Origin: Deefgea piscis
Lineage (GTDB): Bacteria; Pseudomonadota; Gammaproteobacteria; Burkholderiales; Chitinibacteraceae
Length of the DNA: 64,000 nt
Assembly (NCBI RefSeq): GCF_019665785.1
Contig: NZ_CP081149.1
Span: forward strand, 1,550,001-1,614,000
Direction of reading: 5' to 3'
The notes under the pieces were generated by a model, which saw only the letters and a list, made by a program, of their open reading frames with translations, made no database searches and was not told the origin of the DNA. The stretch's first letter is position 1; each line of letters starts with the position of its first letter. The position numbers and the translations under genes are program-made. Shown here piece after piece: positions 45,123 through 53,197 of the stretch.

Positions 45123-47525
45123 GTGAAGCCCTCTTTGTTTTCCCGTTTAAGCGCTTGGTATGCAGGCAATCGTTTGGCATGGCGTTTGGCATGGTCGGTT
45201 TTTGCTGCCGGCTTGGTCGTGACCGTTTCGCTCACCTTGGTTTTGCTGCAGGTTGAATATAACCGTGGCTTATTAAAAGCCCGGTCCGATTTGCGAACTT
45301 TAGGGCATAGCGCCGTCTCGCAATTGGCGAGTAATTTATGGCTGGTCAATACCGAGGCGGTGCATAGTCAGCTCAATTCACTGCGGCAAACGCGGGTGAT
45401 TGACTATGTGCAATTGCTTGAAAATGACGGGCAAATTTACGCTTCTGGTGTTGACATTCAAGGCGCAGAAAACACGCTGACCGAAACCTTTCCAATTGCC
45501 TATTTGCATCCGCTCACCAATCAGCACGTCAGTCTGGGACAATTGAGCCTGACGGTGTCGCTCGATGGGTTTAAAACCCAATTGCTCGATCAATTTTTGC
45601 GTTTACTGTTGCTCGAAGGCTTTGGTATGGGGGCGGCCGGGCTGTGCTTTTTGATTTTGTATCATCGCTTAATTGCTCGTCACTTAAGCCACATTGCGCA
45701 ATACACCGGGCAGTTAAATTACAATTTATTGGCTGCACCACTCAAGTTGGCACGCCGCGCAGAGAATGATGAGCTGCAATCATTAGTCCATGCTTTTAAT
45801 CAAATGCGGATCAATTTGCAGTATGGTGTAAAGCAAAGAGAAGAAGCGCAGCGGGCTTTGTATGTAGAAAAAGAATTGGCCGATGTGACGCTGATTTCAA
45901 TTACCGATGCCATCTTAACCACCACGCCCGACTTTAAAATCAAATTACTCAATCCTGCCGCAGAGCGACTGCTCGCTTGGACGCAAGCTGAGGCGCGAGA
46001 TCTTTGTGTGAGCCAAGTCGTTTGTCAGGGGGGAGATTTAAAAGCCGATGATTTTTTTGCCGTTTTGCTGCATGCCCGCGAGCGCAATAAAGCCATTGCA
46101 CGGCAAACCGTGGCCTTGGCCAATCGTCGCGGTGAGCGATTTATCGTTGAGTATGCAGTAGCACCGATTAATGATCCCGATGGTCAGGTTGAAGGCATGG
46201 TGCTGGTGCTGCACGACGTGACTGAATCGCAAGCGCTCACCGCCAAGCTCGCTTACCAAGCTGACCATGATTACCTGACTGGCCTTACCAATCGGCGTGG
46301 TTTTGAACGTGCATTGATCGCGGCGCATCAGCTGGCCACCGAATCGAATCAGCAGCACATTTTAATGTTGCTCGATTTGGATCAATTTAAATTAGTCAAC
46401 GACACCTGCGGGCATTTGGCTGGCGATGAATTACTGCGCTTAGTCACTAATTTATTGCAAAGCTTAATGAGTAGCGAAAACAGCATGCTAGGGCGCTTAG
46501 GCGGGGATGAGTTTGGGATTTTAATTTCTGGTGACCAAATTCCGCAGGCGCAAATTTTGGCAGAGCGCATTTTGCACGCTTTGGCGCAGTTTCGTTTTGT
46601 CTGGCAAGGACGGCCGCACGGTGTGACGGTGAGTATTGGTTTGGTAATGATTGACGCGCATTGCGTTAGCGCGCAAGAAGCCATGAGCCAAGCGGATATC
46701 GCGTGTTTTGCCGCCAAAGACGCTGGTCGCAATCGCCTGAGTTGGTACAGTCAGGATGATACTGAATTGCAAGAGCGACATAACGAATTGCAATTACTCG
46801 CCACCCTAAAAGAAGCCATCGAGCAAAATCGCTTTCAATTGTATTACCAAAAAATTGAACCCTTTGATCGCGAGCTGCATCAACTGCCGCATTATGAGAT
46901 TTTATTGCGCTTAGTCGATGCCAACGGCCGAATCATTCCGCCGGGGGCTTTTATTCCGGCTGCCGAGCGTTACGATATGATGGCTTTAATTGATTGCTGG
47001 GTGGTAGAGCACAGCTTGAAATACTTGGCGCAATGCAAACTGGAGCAGCGCGCATTACCGCAATTAGCGATTAATTTATCCGGCAAATCATTAAATAAAA
47101 AAACCTTGGCATTTATTTTGCAGCAGCTGGATTTAACCGGCGTGTCGCCAACGTTTGTGTGTTTTGAAATCACCGAAACGGCGGCAATCTCTAATTTAAA
47201 AGAATCAACGCAGTTTATTGAAACCTTACGTGCTCGCGGCTGTATGTTTGCCTTGGATGATTTTGGTAGTGGTTTTTCATCGTTTAATTACCTGAAAACC
47301 TTGCCAGTGGATTATTTAAAAATCGATGGCAGTTTAGTGACCGATATTGTGGATGATCGGGTCTGCCGGCAAATGGTGATTGCCGTTAATGACATCGCGC
47401 ACAGCTTAGGCTGCAAAACCATTGCCGAATTTGTCGAGACCGAAGAGATTTTGGCGCAATTGGCGACGATCGGCGTCGATTTTGCGCAGGGCTATTACTT
47501 TGGTGAGCCTGCACCCTTGGTGTAA
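45123..47525 (+). CDS. Membrane PAS-GGDEF-EAL cyclic-di-GMP protein
   Basis: About 800 residues from GTG 45123 (GGAAA upstream); a TTG at 45108 is the alternative, and no early ATG exists. TM1 (~20-42) and TM2 (~160-185) flank a periplasmic sensor; a HAMP-like linker follows, then PAS (~250-365). GGDEF (~370-535) keeps the active motif LGRLGGDEFGIL but lacks the RxxD product-inhibition site. The EAL domain (~550-800) has YEILLRL in place of EAL, with its Glu kept, plus FEITETAAI, ALDDFGSGFSSF, LKIDGSLV and QGYYFGEP. Both synthesis and breakdown of c-di-GMP are therefore possible. Confidence 0.92.
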   Translation: MKPSLFSRLSAWYAGNRLAWRLAWSVFAAGLVVTVSLTLVLLQVEYNRGLLKARSDLRTLGHSAVSQLASNLWLVNTEAVHSQLNSLRQTRVIDYVQLLENDGQIYASGVDIQGAENTLTETFPIAYLHPLTNQHVSLGQLSLTVSLDGFKTQLLDQFLRLLLLEGFGMGAAGLCFLILYHRLIARHLSHIAQYTGQLNYNLLAAPLKLARRAENDELQSLVHAFNQMRINLQYGVKQREEAQRALYVEKELADVTLISITDAILTTTPDFKIKLLNPAAERLLAWTQAEARDLCVSQVVCQGGDLKADDFFAVLLHARERNKAIARQTVALANRRGERFIVEYAVAPINDPDGQVEGMVLVLHDVTESQALTAKLAYQADHDYLTGLTNRRGFERALIAAHQLATESNQQHILMLLDLDQFKLVNDTCGHLAGDELLRLVTNLLQSLMSSENSMLGRLGGDEFGILISGDQIPQAQILAERILHALAQFRFVWQGRPHGVTVSIGLVMIDAHCVSAQEAMSQADIACFAAKDAGRNRLSWYSQDDTELQERHNELQLLATLKEAIEQNRFQLYYQKIEPFDRELHQLPHYEILLRLVDANGRIIPPGAFIPAAERYDMMALIDCWVVEHSLKYLAQCKLEQRALPQLAINLSGKSLNKKTLAFILQQLDLTGVSPTFVCFEITETAAISNLKESTQFIETLRARGCMFALDDFGSGFSSFNYLKTLPVDYLKIDGSLVTDIVDDRVCRQMVIAVNDIAHSLGCKTIAEFVETEEILAQLATIGVDFAQGYYFGEPAPLV

Positions 47526-47539
47526 CCAAGGTAGCTAAG

Positions 47540-47586
47540 GGTATTGCTCGCTACGCTATTTATTGGAAAGGGTACAAGGCAATACC
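47540..47586. repeat. 47-bp GGTAT...ATACC element, copy 10
   Basis: Exactly 47 bp; ends extended to GGTATTGC / GCAATACC (plus one more G/C pair outside). It starts 15 bases after the GGDEF/EAL stop. Half-site TACGC at 13-17. Confidence 0.85.
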
Positions 47587-47729
47587 CACCACGTTCTGAT
47601 GGTGTTTGCAGCAAAGCTTGAATCATTGTGGCGAGGATGTTATTTCGGTTTGTGCCTACTAGCGCGTCATCGCTTGTGTTTGGCACGGACGATGACGGCG
47701 CGAGGTTTACTGGGTATTAAACCGTCGTT

Positions 47730-48611
47730 CTAATTGAGTCGATTCCAATTGCGAGTGGCTTGGTTGAAAAAACCAGAGTCACGATACACTTTTTCGATGG
47801 TGCCTTGCTCTCTGAGTTTGGCTAAACCTAGATTGAGCGACTGAGCGACTTCTTTGCCGATCGGTGAGGCTTTGCTAACAAAGAAATGCCGACTACCTTG
47901 TAACCCGACCTTAACATTGCTAATCGGCACTAGTTTACGCCCACCCGCTTCCATGGATAAATCGGCAGTCGGTTGAAACGGCGCCAGTAAGACATCGGCG
48001 CGTTTTTTTCCCAGCATCCCTACCATTGAATCCCAGCTTTGGGTTTTTAATACATGCTTAAATTTAATGCCCTCAAGCGTTGCGACATCGGGCAGCCAGC
48101 TTTCGGCTACGACGGCAGTCAGCGCTTGAATTTGTGGTAGCGTTTTTGATAGCCGCGCATCGGCATTGTCGGCGGTGGTGTACAGTCCAGCCTCAAATTC
48201 GCCTTGGCGAATGCTAGGCTCGCTAATAAACACTTTGTCGTTAATTTGTTTTAAGTCGATAAACCAAGCGCTATTGCCCCCCATGGTCGCCGTACCCGAG
48301 GTAATTTCTTTAATGTAGCGGCTATATGAATCGCTGGTGTTGTCGACCTTGACGATTTTTACCGGATAGCTATTGCCGCCGGCTTTGAGTGCTTGCTGAA
48401 CTAAAACCAGCTCGACGACATCACGGCGCGAGCCCGTGCCGCCATATTGCGTAAGTGTGATGGGGTCGCGGCCGGCAATAAATTGCTGGTAGTCATTAAA
48501 TACATCTTGTTGTGTCAGAATCGTAATGGTTTTCTCATTGGCAAACCCTGATAAACTTGCGGCAAATAGTAAAAAACCAGTCGCAATCTGAGTGAGTTTT
48601 AAGCCGATCAT
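47730..48611 (-). CDS. Periplasmic solute-binding protein, family 3-like
   Basis: About 293 residues from ATG 48611 (AGAGG six bases upstream). Signal peptide IATGFLLFAASLSGFA, then a two-lobed binding-protein domain: segments YGGTGSRRDVVELVLVQQAL, RADVLLAPFQPTADLS, FVSKASPIGKEVAQSLNLGL and GTIEKVYRDSGFFN. No ABC permease is adjacent, so it may instead feed a sensor or be an orphan. Ligand unknown. An upstream in-frame ATG at 48674 would place 21 hydrophilic residues before the signal peptide. Confidence 0.8.
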   Translation of the reverse strand: MIGLKLTQIATGFLLFAASLSGFANEKTITILTQQDVFNDYQQFIAGRDPITLTQYGGTGSRRDVVELVLVQQALKAGGNSYPVKIVKVDNTSDSYSRYIKEITSGTATMGGNSAWFIDLKQINDKVFISEPSIRQGEFEAGLYTTADNADARLSKTLPQIQALTAVVAESWLPDVATLEGIKFKHVLKTQSWDSMVGMLGKKRADVLLAPFQPTADLSMEAGGRKLVPISNVKVGLQGSRHFFVSKASPIGKEVAQSLNLGLAKLREQGTIEKVYRDSGFFNQATRNWNRLN

Positions 48612-48815
48612 TGCAAGCCTCTGTGATGAATATGTCAGTTTGCCTATGATGGCAAGCTGTAAGAAAATTGGCAAGCACCGCTTACTTGTTGATGGTATTT
48701 GCTATGGAATATGAAATAATCAGTAAAAATCACACTGCAAGCCTTGAATTGACTCGGCATGCCCCGATATTTAAGCTGTTCAACCCTTACGATTTAATCC
48801 CGCTAGGAGCATTAC

Positions 48816-49421
48816 ATGTCTGTACTCGTTGCGAAGCAAGCCCCTGATTTTACCGCCGCTGCTGTTTTAGGCTCGGGCGAAATCGTTGAAAACTACAATT
48901 TGAAAGCAGCCACTGCTGGCAAGTATGCAGTGATTTTCTTTTATCCATTGGATTTCACCTTCGTATGCCCGTCAGAATTAATCGCTTTTGACCATCGTTT
49001 GGCTGAATTTAAAGCACGCAATGTAGAAGTGATTGGTATTTCGATCGACAGCCAATTCTCGCATTCGGCATGGCGCAAAACCCCAGTGAATAAAGGCGGG
49101 ATTGGCTCAGTTGGCTACACCTTGGTAGCCGACGTAAAACACGAAATTTGCAAAGCCTACGACGTTGAATTGGCTGACGCTGGCGTGGCCTTGCGCGGTT
49201 CATTCTTGATCGACAAAGCCGGTGTCGTTCAGCACCAAGTGATCAATAACCTGCCATTGGGTCGTGATATCGACGAAATGCTGCGCGTAGTGGATGCCTT
49301 GCAATTTACTGAAGAACACGGCGAAGTTTGCCCAGCCGGCTGGAACAAAGGCAAAAAAGGCATGACGGCATCGGCTGACGGTGTTGCCGATTACCTTGCG
49401 AACAACGCCGCAGCGTTGTAA
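48816..49421 (+). CDS. Typical 2-Cys peroxiredoxin (AhpC/Prx)
   Basis: Thiol peroxidase that reduces H2O2 and organic peroxides. 201 residues. Peroxidatic Cys in LDFTFVCPSELIAF and resolving Cys in HGEVCPAGWNKG, so it should form the inter-subunit disulphide typical of the Prx1/AhpC group. No ahpF follows; the electron donor is probably thioredoxin. TAGGAG precedes the ATG. A terminator follows at once. Confidence 0.95.
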   Translation: MSVLVAKQAPDFTAAAVLGSGEIVENYNLKAATAGKYAVIFFYPLDFTFVCPSELIAFDHRLAEFKARNVEVIGISIDSQFSHSAWRKTPVNKGGIGSVGYTLVADVKHEICKAYDVELADAGVALRGSFLIDKAGVVQHQVINNLPLGRDIDEMLRVVDALQFTEEHGEVCPAGWNKGKKGMTASADGVADYLANNAAAL

Positions 49422-49441
49422 TTGATTTTTCGCTAAACGAT

Positions 49442-49473
49442 AAAAACCCTGCCCCTGTTGCAGGGTTTTTTTT
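49442..49473 (+). terminator. Terminator of the peroxiredoxin gene
   Basis: AAAACCCTGC / GCAGGGTTTT stem followed by a T run. Confidence 0.9.
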
Positions 49474-49516
49474 GCTGTTGGTTTTTGAATTGCTTGGCTT
49501 CACCACGAGATTTTGT

Positions 49517-50668
49517 ATGTCACAACATGTTATTGCGCCGCCCGCCGCTGGCATTAGTCCGCTCACTTGGTATCAATCGCTGGCGAGCCAAGAAGGCTTT
49601 ATTAGCGATCAATCGCAAGCCACAGCGATTGATCATCTCGAAACGCTTTGGCAAGCTTTGGTGGTGTTTAAGCAAAAGCGCAATCGCCTGTTTGGCAAAA
49701 GTTTATTGCCCATGCCTGAGCTACCGCGTGGCCTGTATTTTTGGGGCGGCGTGGGGCGCGGTAAAAGCTTTTTGATGGATGCGTTTTACGCCGGTTTGCC
49801 GTTTAAGCGCAAAAAGCGGCTGCATTTTCATCATTTTATACAGCAAATCCATAAAGATTTACGCGCCCAGCAAGGGCAAAATGATCCGTTGGGTAAAGTC
49901 GCCGAGCACTGGGCTAAGTCTTGCCGCGTGTTGTGTTTTGACGAATTTCATGTGTCTGACATTGCCGACGCGATGATTTTGGGGCGGTTGATGGAGCAGT
50001 TATTTTCGCGCGGCGTGATTTTGGTGACGACCTCGAACTATCCACCCGATGGCTTGTACCCCAATGGTCTGCATCGGGCGAGTTTTTTGCCGACGATTGA
50101 ACTCTTAAAAGCCAAACTCGATGTGCTGAATGTTGATGGTGGCCAAGATTTTCGCCTGCGCACGCTCACTGCAGCGCGCACCTATTTATACCCAAATAAC
50201 GCCGAGCACGAGCAGGAACTGACCGAGCTTTTTATCAAAATGGCCACCGCGCACGATGAAAGCACCCAGATTGAAATCGAAGGCCGCAAGCTAAAAGCAC
50301 GGCGCCGCGCCGGTGGCGCAATCTGGTTTGACTTTGCTGTGCTGTGCGGCGACGGCCGTGGCCAAGCCGATTACTTGGCCTTGGCGCAGGAATATCACAC
50401 GGTATTTTTATCCGGTTTGCCCAAACTGACCGCCGAACAAAGCAATCTCGCGCGCCGCTTTACTTGGCTGGTCGACGTGTTTTACGACAACCGCGTCAAA
50501 CTCATCATCGCCGCTGATGTGCCAGTGGAAGAAGTCTACGTTGCCGGCTTGCAAGCGTCCGAATTCTTTCGCACCGCCAGCCGCCTAACTGAAATGCAAT
50601 CCAAAGAATACCTCGCCCTCGCGCATCAAACGTTGGAACAACAGACGGCGGGGGTGGTGGAGACGTGA
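49517..50668 (+). CDS. zapE: Cell-division-associated ATPase ZapE (AFG1 family)
   Basis: About 383 residues from ATG 49517; the frame opens earlier, inside the peroxiredoxin terminator, so a longer form is unlikely. Walker A GGVGRGKSFLMDAF, HFHHFIQQIHKDL, Walker B VLCFDEFHVSDIADAM and VTTSNYPPDGLYPNGL are family marks. ZapE interacts with FtsZ during division, especially under low oxygen or heat in E. coli. Confidence 0.94.
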   Translation: MSQHVIAPPAAGISPLTWYQSLASQEGFISDQSQATAIDHLETLWQALVVFKQKRNRLFGKSLLPMPELPRGLYFWGGVGRGKSFLMDAFYAGLPFKRKKRLHFHHFIQQIHKDLRAQQGQNDPLGKVAEHWAKSCRVLCFDEFHVSDIADAMILGRLMEQLFSRGVILVTTSNYPPDGLYPNGLHRASFLPTIELLKAKLDVLNVDGGQDFRLRTLTAARTYLYPNNAEHEQELTELFIKMATAHDESTQIEIEGRKLKARRRAGGAIWFDFAVLCGDGRGQADYLALAQEYHTVFLSGLPKLTAEQSNLARRFTWLVDVFYDNRVKLIIAADVPVEEVYVAGLQASEFFRTASRLTEMQSKEYLALAHQTLEQQTAGVVET

Positions 50669-50727
50669 TGAATGGGCTTGGACAAATATTGCCAAGTAGT
50701 ATTCACAGAAATTACAGGGGTAAATAA

Positions 50728-51303
50728 ATGGTAACTCTTTCTGCGCATCAATTTTTGAGTGGCCCTGGATTTGATGAAAACTTTATGCTTGAGAAAGCTA
50801 TTCGAGAGCTAGGACGTGTGAAGAGTTGTCAGGATGCTTTACTAATGTATGACCATATGATCAATTTTTCTGTAACTATTGCCTCTATTGCCGATTGGAC
50901 ATTTCATCTCCGCCTTACTGATCAACCCAAATGGAGTGTATCCAAAGAAACACATTTTAGTAATTGGATTCGCTCTCAAAGTCCAGAAGTAGCTGCATTT
51001 ATTGATATATCGAATGAATGCAAACACGCGAATCGGAAATGTTCTAATTACAGTGCAAATAGTTTAGATTTGGCGGTTATTTTTGATATTTCTCTTGTTC
51101 CTGAGCAAAGCATGAAAATGTATGAACAAAAGGGGTTTGGTCGTTTAACAGAAGAAGGCAGAATTATGTATTTTATTCCAACATTAACGTATTGTGGAAA
51201 TAAGAAATATTTTTATGATGTTGCAGAAGCTGCATTGATATGGTGGAAAAATATAAACTTAGATCATGCAATTCCGTTAGACAAATGTCTGAAACCTATT
51301 TAA
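50728..51303 (+). CDS. Hypothetical protein, AT-rich, possibly acquired
   Basis: 191 residues that I do not recognise. The protein is soluble, with several Trp and Lys and a central ISNECKHANRKC segment; no catalytic motif is clear. Codon use differs from its neighbours: many AT-ending codons, and visibly lower GC than zapE before it and the quinone reductase after it. AGGGG lies shortly before the ATG. Flanking it downstream are two kinds of dispersed repeat. The composition and repeat context suggest horizontal transfer; function unknown. Confidence 0.7.
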   Translation: MVTLSAHQFLSGPGFDENFMLEKAIRELGRVKSCQDALLMYDHMINFSVTIASIADWTFHLRLTDQPKWSVSKETHFSNWIRSQSPEVAAFIDISNECKHANRKCSNYSANSLDLAVIFDISLVPEQSMKMYEQKGFGRLTEEGRIMYFIPTLTYCGNKKYFYDVAEAALIWWKNINLDHAIPLDKCLKPI

Positions 51304-51319
51304 CTCATTGGCTTTAGTC

Positions 51320-51510
51320 CAGTAGGTTGGGCTCGATAGCCCAACGTTTACCGCGCGATTGTTGGGCTGCGCTGACGCTTAGCCCAACTTACAAAATCTA
51401 AGCGGTGTAGGCGCAGCGCGCCGAATGACAGCTGTTTTCGTTGGTCGCAATTTCGTAGGGTGCCAATAAGCGATAGCGCATTGCACCGTTTGCATGGTTT
51501 GGTGTAATGC
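51320..51510. repeat. Composite of two dispersed palindromic repeats
   Basis: 51320-51390: GTAGGTTGGGC ... GCCCAAC ... TTGGGCTGCGC ... GCCCAACTTAC, arms inverted. 51455-51520: CGTAGGGTGCCAATAAGCG / CGCATTGCACC and a partly inverted second half. Both kinds are common scattered repeats in proteobacteria. The 354-bp gap 51304-51657 contains nothing else I can name. Confidence 0.65.
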
Positions 51511-51657
51511 GCTGGCGCTGATTAAACCCTATATTGGATGTATCTGCTGCTAGCTCAATATTTTCATGAGCTGACGCAAGATACCCTGCTATTAAAACCA
51601 AATTAATGCTATTTGCCGGTAACTCAACCCTGTTCTTCCCTTTTATCGAGGTGGCTT

Positions 51658-52626
51658 ATGTTGGCGATTACGACGCTGAATCAACAATTGGTTTTGACTG
51701 AATATCCAACACCGCAGCCGGCAGCGGGCCAGTTGTTGATTAAGGTGATGGCGGCGGGGGTGAATCGGGCGGATTTGATGCAGGCGCAAGGCAAATATCC
51801 GCCGCCCGCCGGTGAGTCGCTGATCATCGGTTTGGAGGTGGCAGGCGTGGTGGTGGCCTTGGGCGAGGGCGTGAGCGATTTTGCGGTCGGCGACGCGGTT
51901 TTCGGGTTGGTCGGTGGCGGTGCTTATGCCGAGTATTGCTTGCTGGAGCAATCGCTTTGCTGCTTAAAGCCCGATACCCTCGATTTTGCTGCGGCGGCCA
52001 GTTTGCCCGAAGTGTGGATGACGGCGTGGTTGAATTTAATCGACGTTGGCCAGCTCAAAGCCGGGCAGCGGGTGTTGATTCACGCTGGCGCTAGTAGCGT
52101 GGGGGCGGCGGCGATTCAGCTAGCAAAATCAGTCGGTGCTTGGGTGGCGGTTACGACCAGCTCTGTTGAAAAGCAGGCTTTTTGTCGTGACATGGGCGCG
52201 GATTTAGTCATTGATTATCGCAGCCAAGATTTTGCAACCACGCTTAAAGCCGCTGGCGGGGTGGATTTAATTTTGGATACGGTGGGCGGCGATTATGTCG
52301 CCGCCAATCAACTATGCCTCAATAGCGACGGCACTATCATTGTGATTGGCTTACTCAAAGGCCTGAGCTGCGAGATTAATTTGGGCTTGCTGCTGGTCAA
52401 GCGGCAAAAAATTCAAGGCTCGGCGCTACGCAGCCAAGCGCTAGCCGAAAAGGCCAAATTGGCGCAGGCGCTGCGCGATACGGTGTTGCCGCGCATCGTG
52501 AGCGGCCAATATCGCATTACGCTCAATCGCACGTTTGCGCTCAAAGACGCGCAAGCCGCGCATGAATACATTGCCGCCAGTCGCAATTGCGGCAAAGTGG
52601 TGCTCCTTACCGAATCGATTGAATAA
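51658..52626 (+). CDS. NAD(P)H-quinone oxidoreductase, zinc-free MDR family (QOR/PIG3-like)
   Basis: 322 residues from ATG 51658 (GAGG upstream). Marks: KVMAAGVNRADLMQAQGKYPP, LEVAGVVVALGEGV, the AAASLPEVWMTAWLNL segment of the PIG3 group, and the coenzyme loop VLIHAGASSVGAAAIQLAKS. It reduces quinones with NADPH. The zinc-binding Cys residues of alcohol dehydrogenases are absent, as is normal for the family. It is followed 10 bp later by the DinB gene, so the two form a likely operon. Confidence 0.92.
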   Translation: MLAITTLNQQLVLTEYPTPQPAAGQLLIKVMAAGVNRADLMQAQGKYPPPAGESLIIGLEVAGVVVALGEGVSDFAVGDAVFGLVGGGAYAEYCLLEQSLCCLKPDTLDFAAAASLPEVWMTAWLNLIDVGQLKAGQRVLIHAGASSVGAAAIQLAKSVGAWVAVTTSSVEKQAFCRDMGADLVIDYRSQDFATTLKAAGGVDLILDTVGGDYVAANQLCLNSDGTIIVIGLLKGLSCEINLGLLLVKRQKIQGSALRSQALAEKAKLAQALRDTVLPRIVSGQYRITLNRTFALKDAQAAHEYIAASRNCGKVVLLTESIE

Positions 52627-52636
52627 GAGAGGGTTT

Positions 52637-53140
52637 ATGTTTCAAGGCAACATGCCGCAACTGATGGCGGCGTATAACCAATGGCAAAATCAGCAAATGT
52701 ATGCTGCCGCTGCCTCCTTGAGTGATGCTGAGCGCAAGGCGGATCGTGGGGCGTTTTTTAAGTCGATTCATAGCACGCTCAATCATATTGTTTGGGGGGA
52801 TTTAATGTGGTTGTCGCGCTTTACCGGAGAAACGCTGATTAGCTCACCATCGGGCGTGGATGTTTACGCTGATTTTGCCGAGTTGCACGCCGCGCGGATG
52901 GCGCTTGATGCACGGATCATTGAGTGGGCCAATGGTTTGGATGCGGCTTGGCTAAACGAGCCAGTGACGTGGACTAGTCAGGTGTATGGTTTTACCCAAA
53001 CCATTCCACGCTGGGTGCAGGTGCAGCATTTTTTCAATCACCAAACGCATCATCGCGGCCAAGTGAGTACCTTGCTGATGCAACAGGGGATTGATGTTGG
53101 CGTGACCGATTTGCCGCTATTGCCGATGCTCAATGATTAG
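52637..53140 (+). CDS. DinB-family metal-binding protein
   Basis: 167 residues from ATG 52637 (AGAGGG upstream). The four-helix DinB fold is shown by FKSIHSTLNHIVWGDLMWL (first His) and VQHFFNHQTHHRGQVSTLL (HxxxH), which together bind a divalent metal. Members include thiol transferases and DNA-damage-induced proteins; the activity here is unknown. Element 11 begins two bases after the stop. Confidence 0.92.
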   Translation: MFQGNMPQLMAAYNQWQNQQMYAAAASLSDAERKADRGAFFKSIHSTLNHIVWGDLMWLSRFTGETLISSPSGVDVYADFAELHAARMALDARIIEWANGLDAAWLNEPVTWTSQVYGFTQTIPRWVQVQHFFNHQTHHRGQVSTLLMQQGIDVGVTDLPLLPMLND

Positions 53141-53142
53141 TG

Positions 53143-53189
53143 GGTATTTACCACCAAGCTATATATTGCATGGCTTGGTGGTAAATACC
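53143..53189. repeat. 47-bp GGTAT...ATACC element, copy 11 (17-bp perfect arms)
   Basis: Exactly 47 bp and almost fully palindromic: the 17-base arms 53143-53159 and 53173-53189 are perfect reverse complements, with a 13-base AT-rich loop. It lies between convergent genes and could act as a hairpin, but there is no T run. Confidence 0.9.
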
Positions 53190-53197
53190 GTTTAGAT

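Noticed and set aside
51398..51601. 67-residue frame on the minus strand
   Set aside because: It lies within dispersed palindromic repeats and has no family resemblance.
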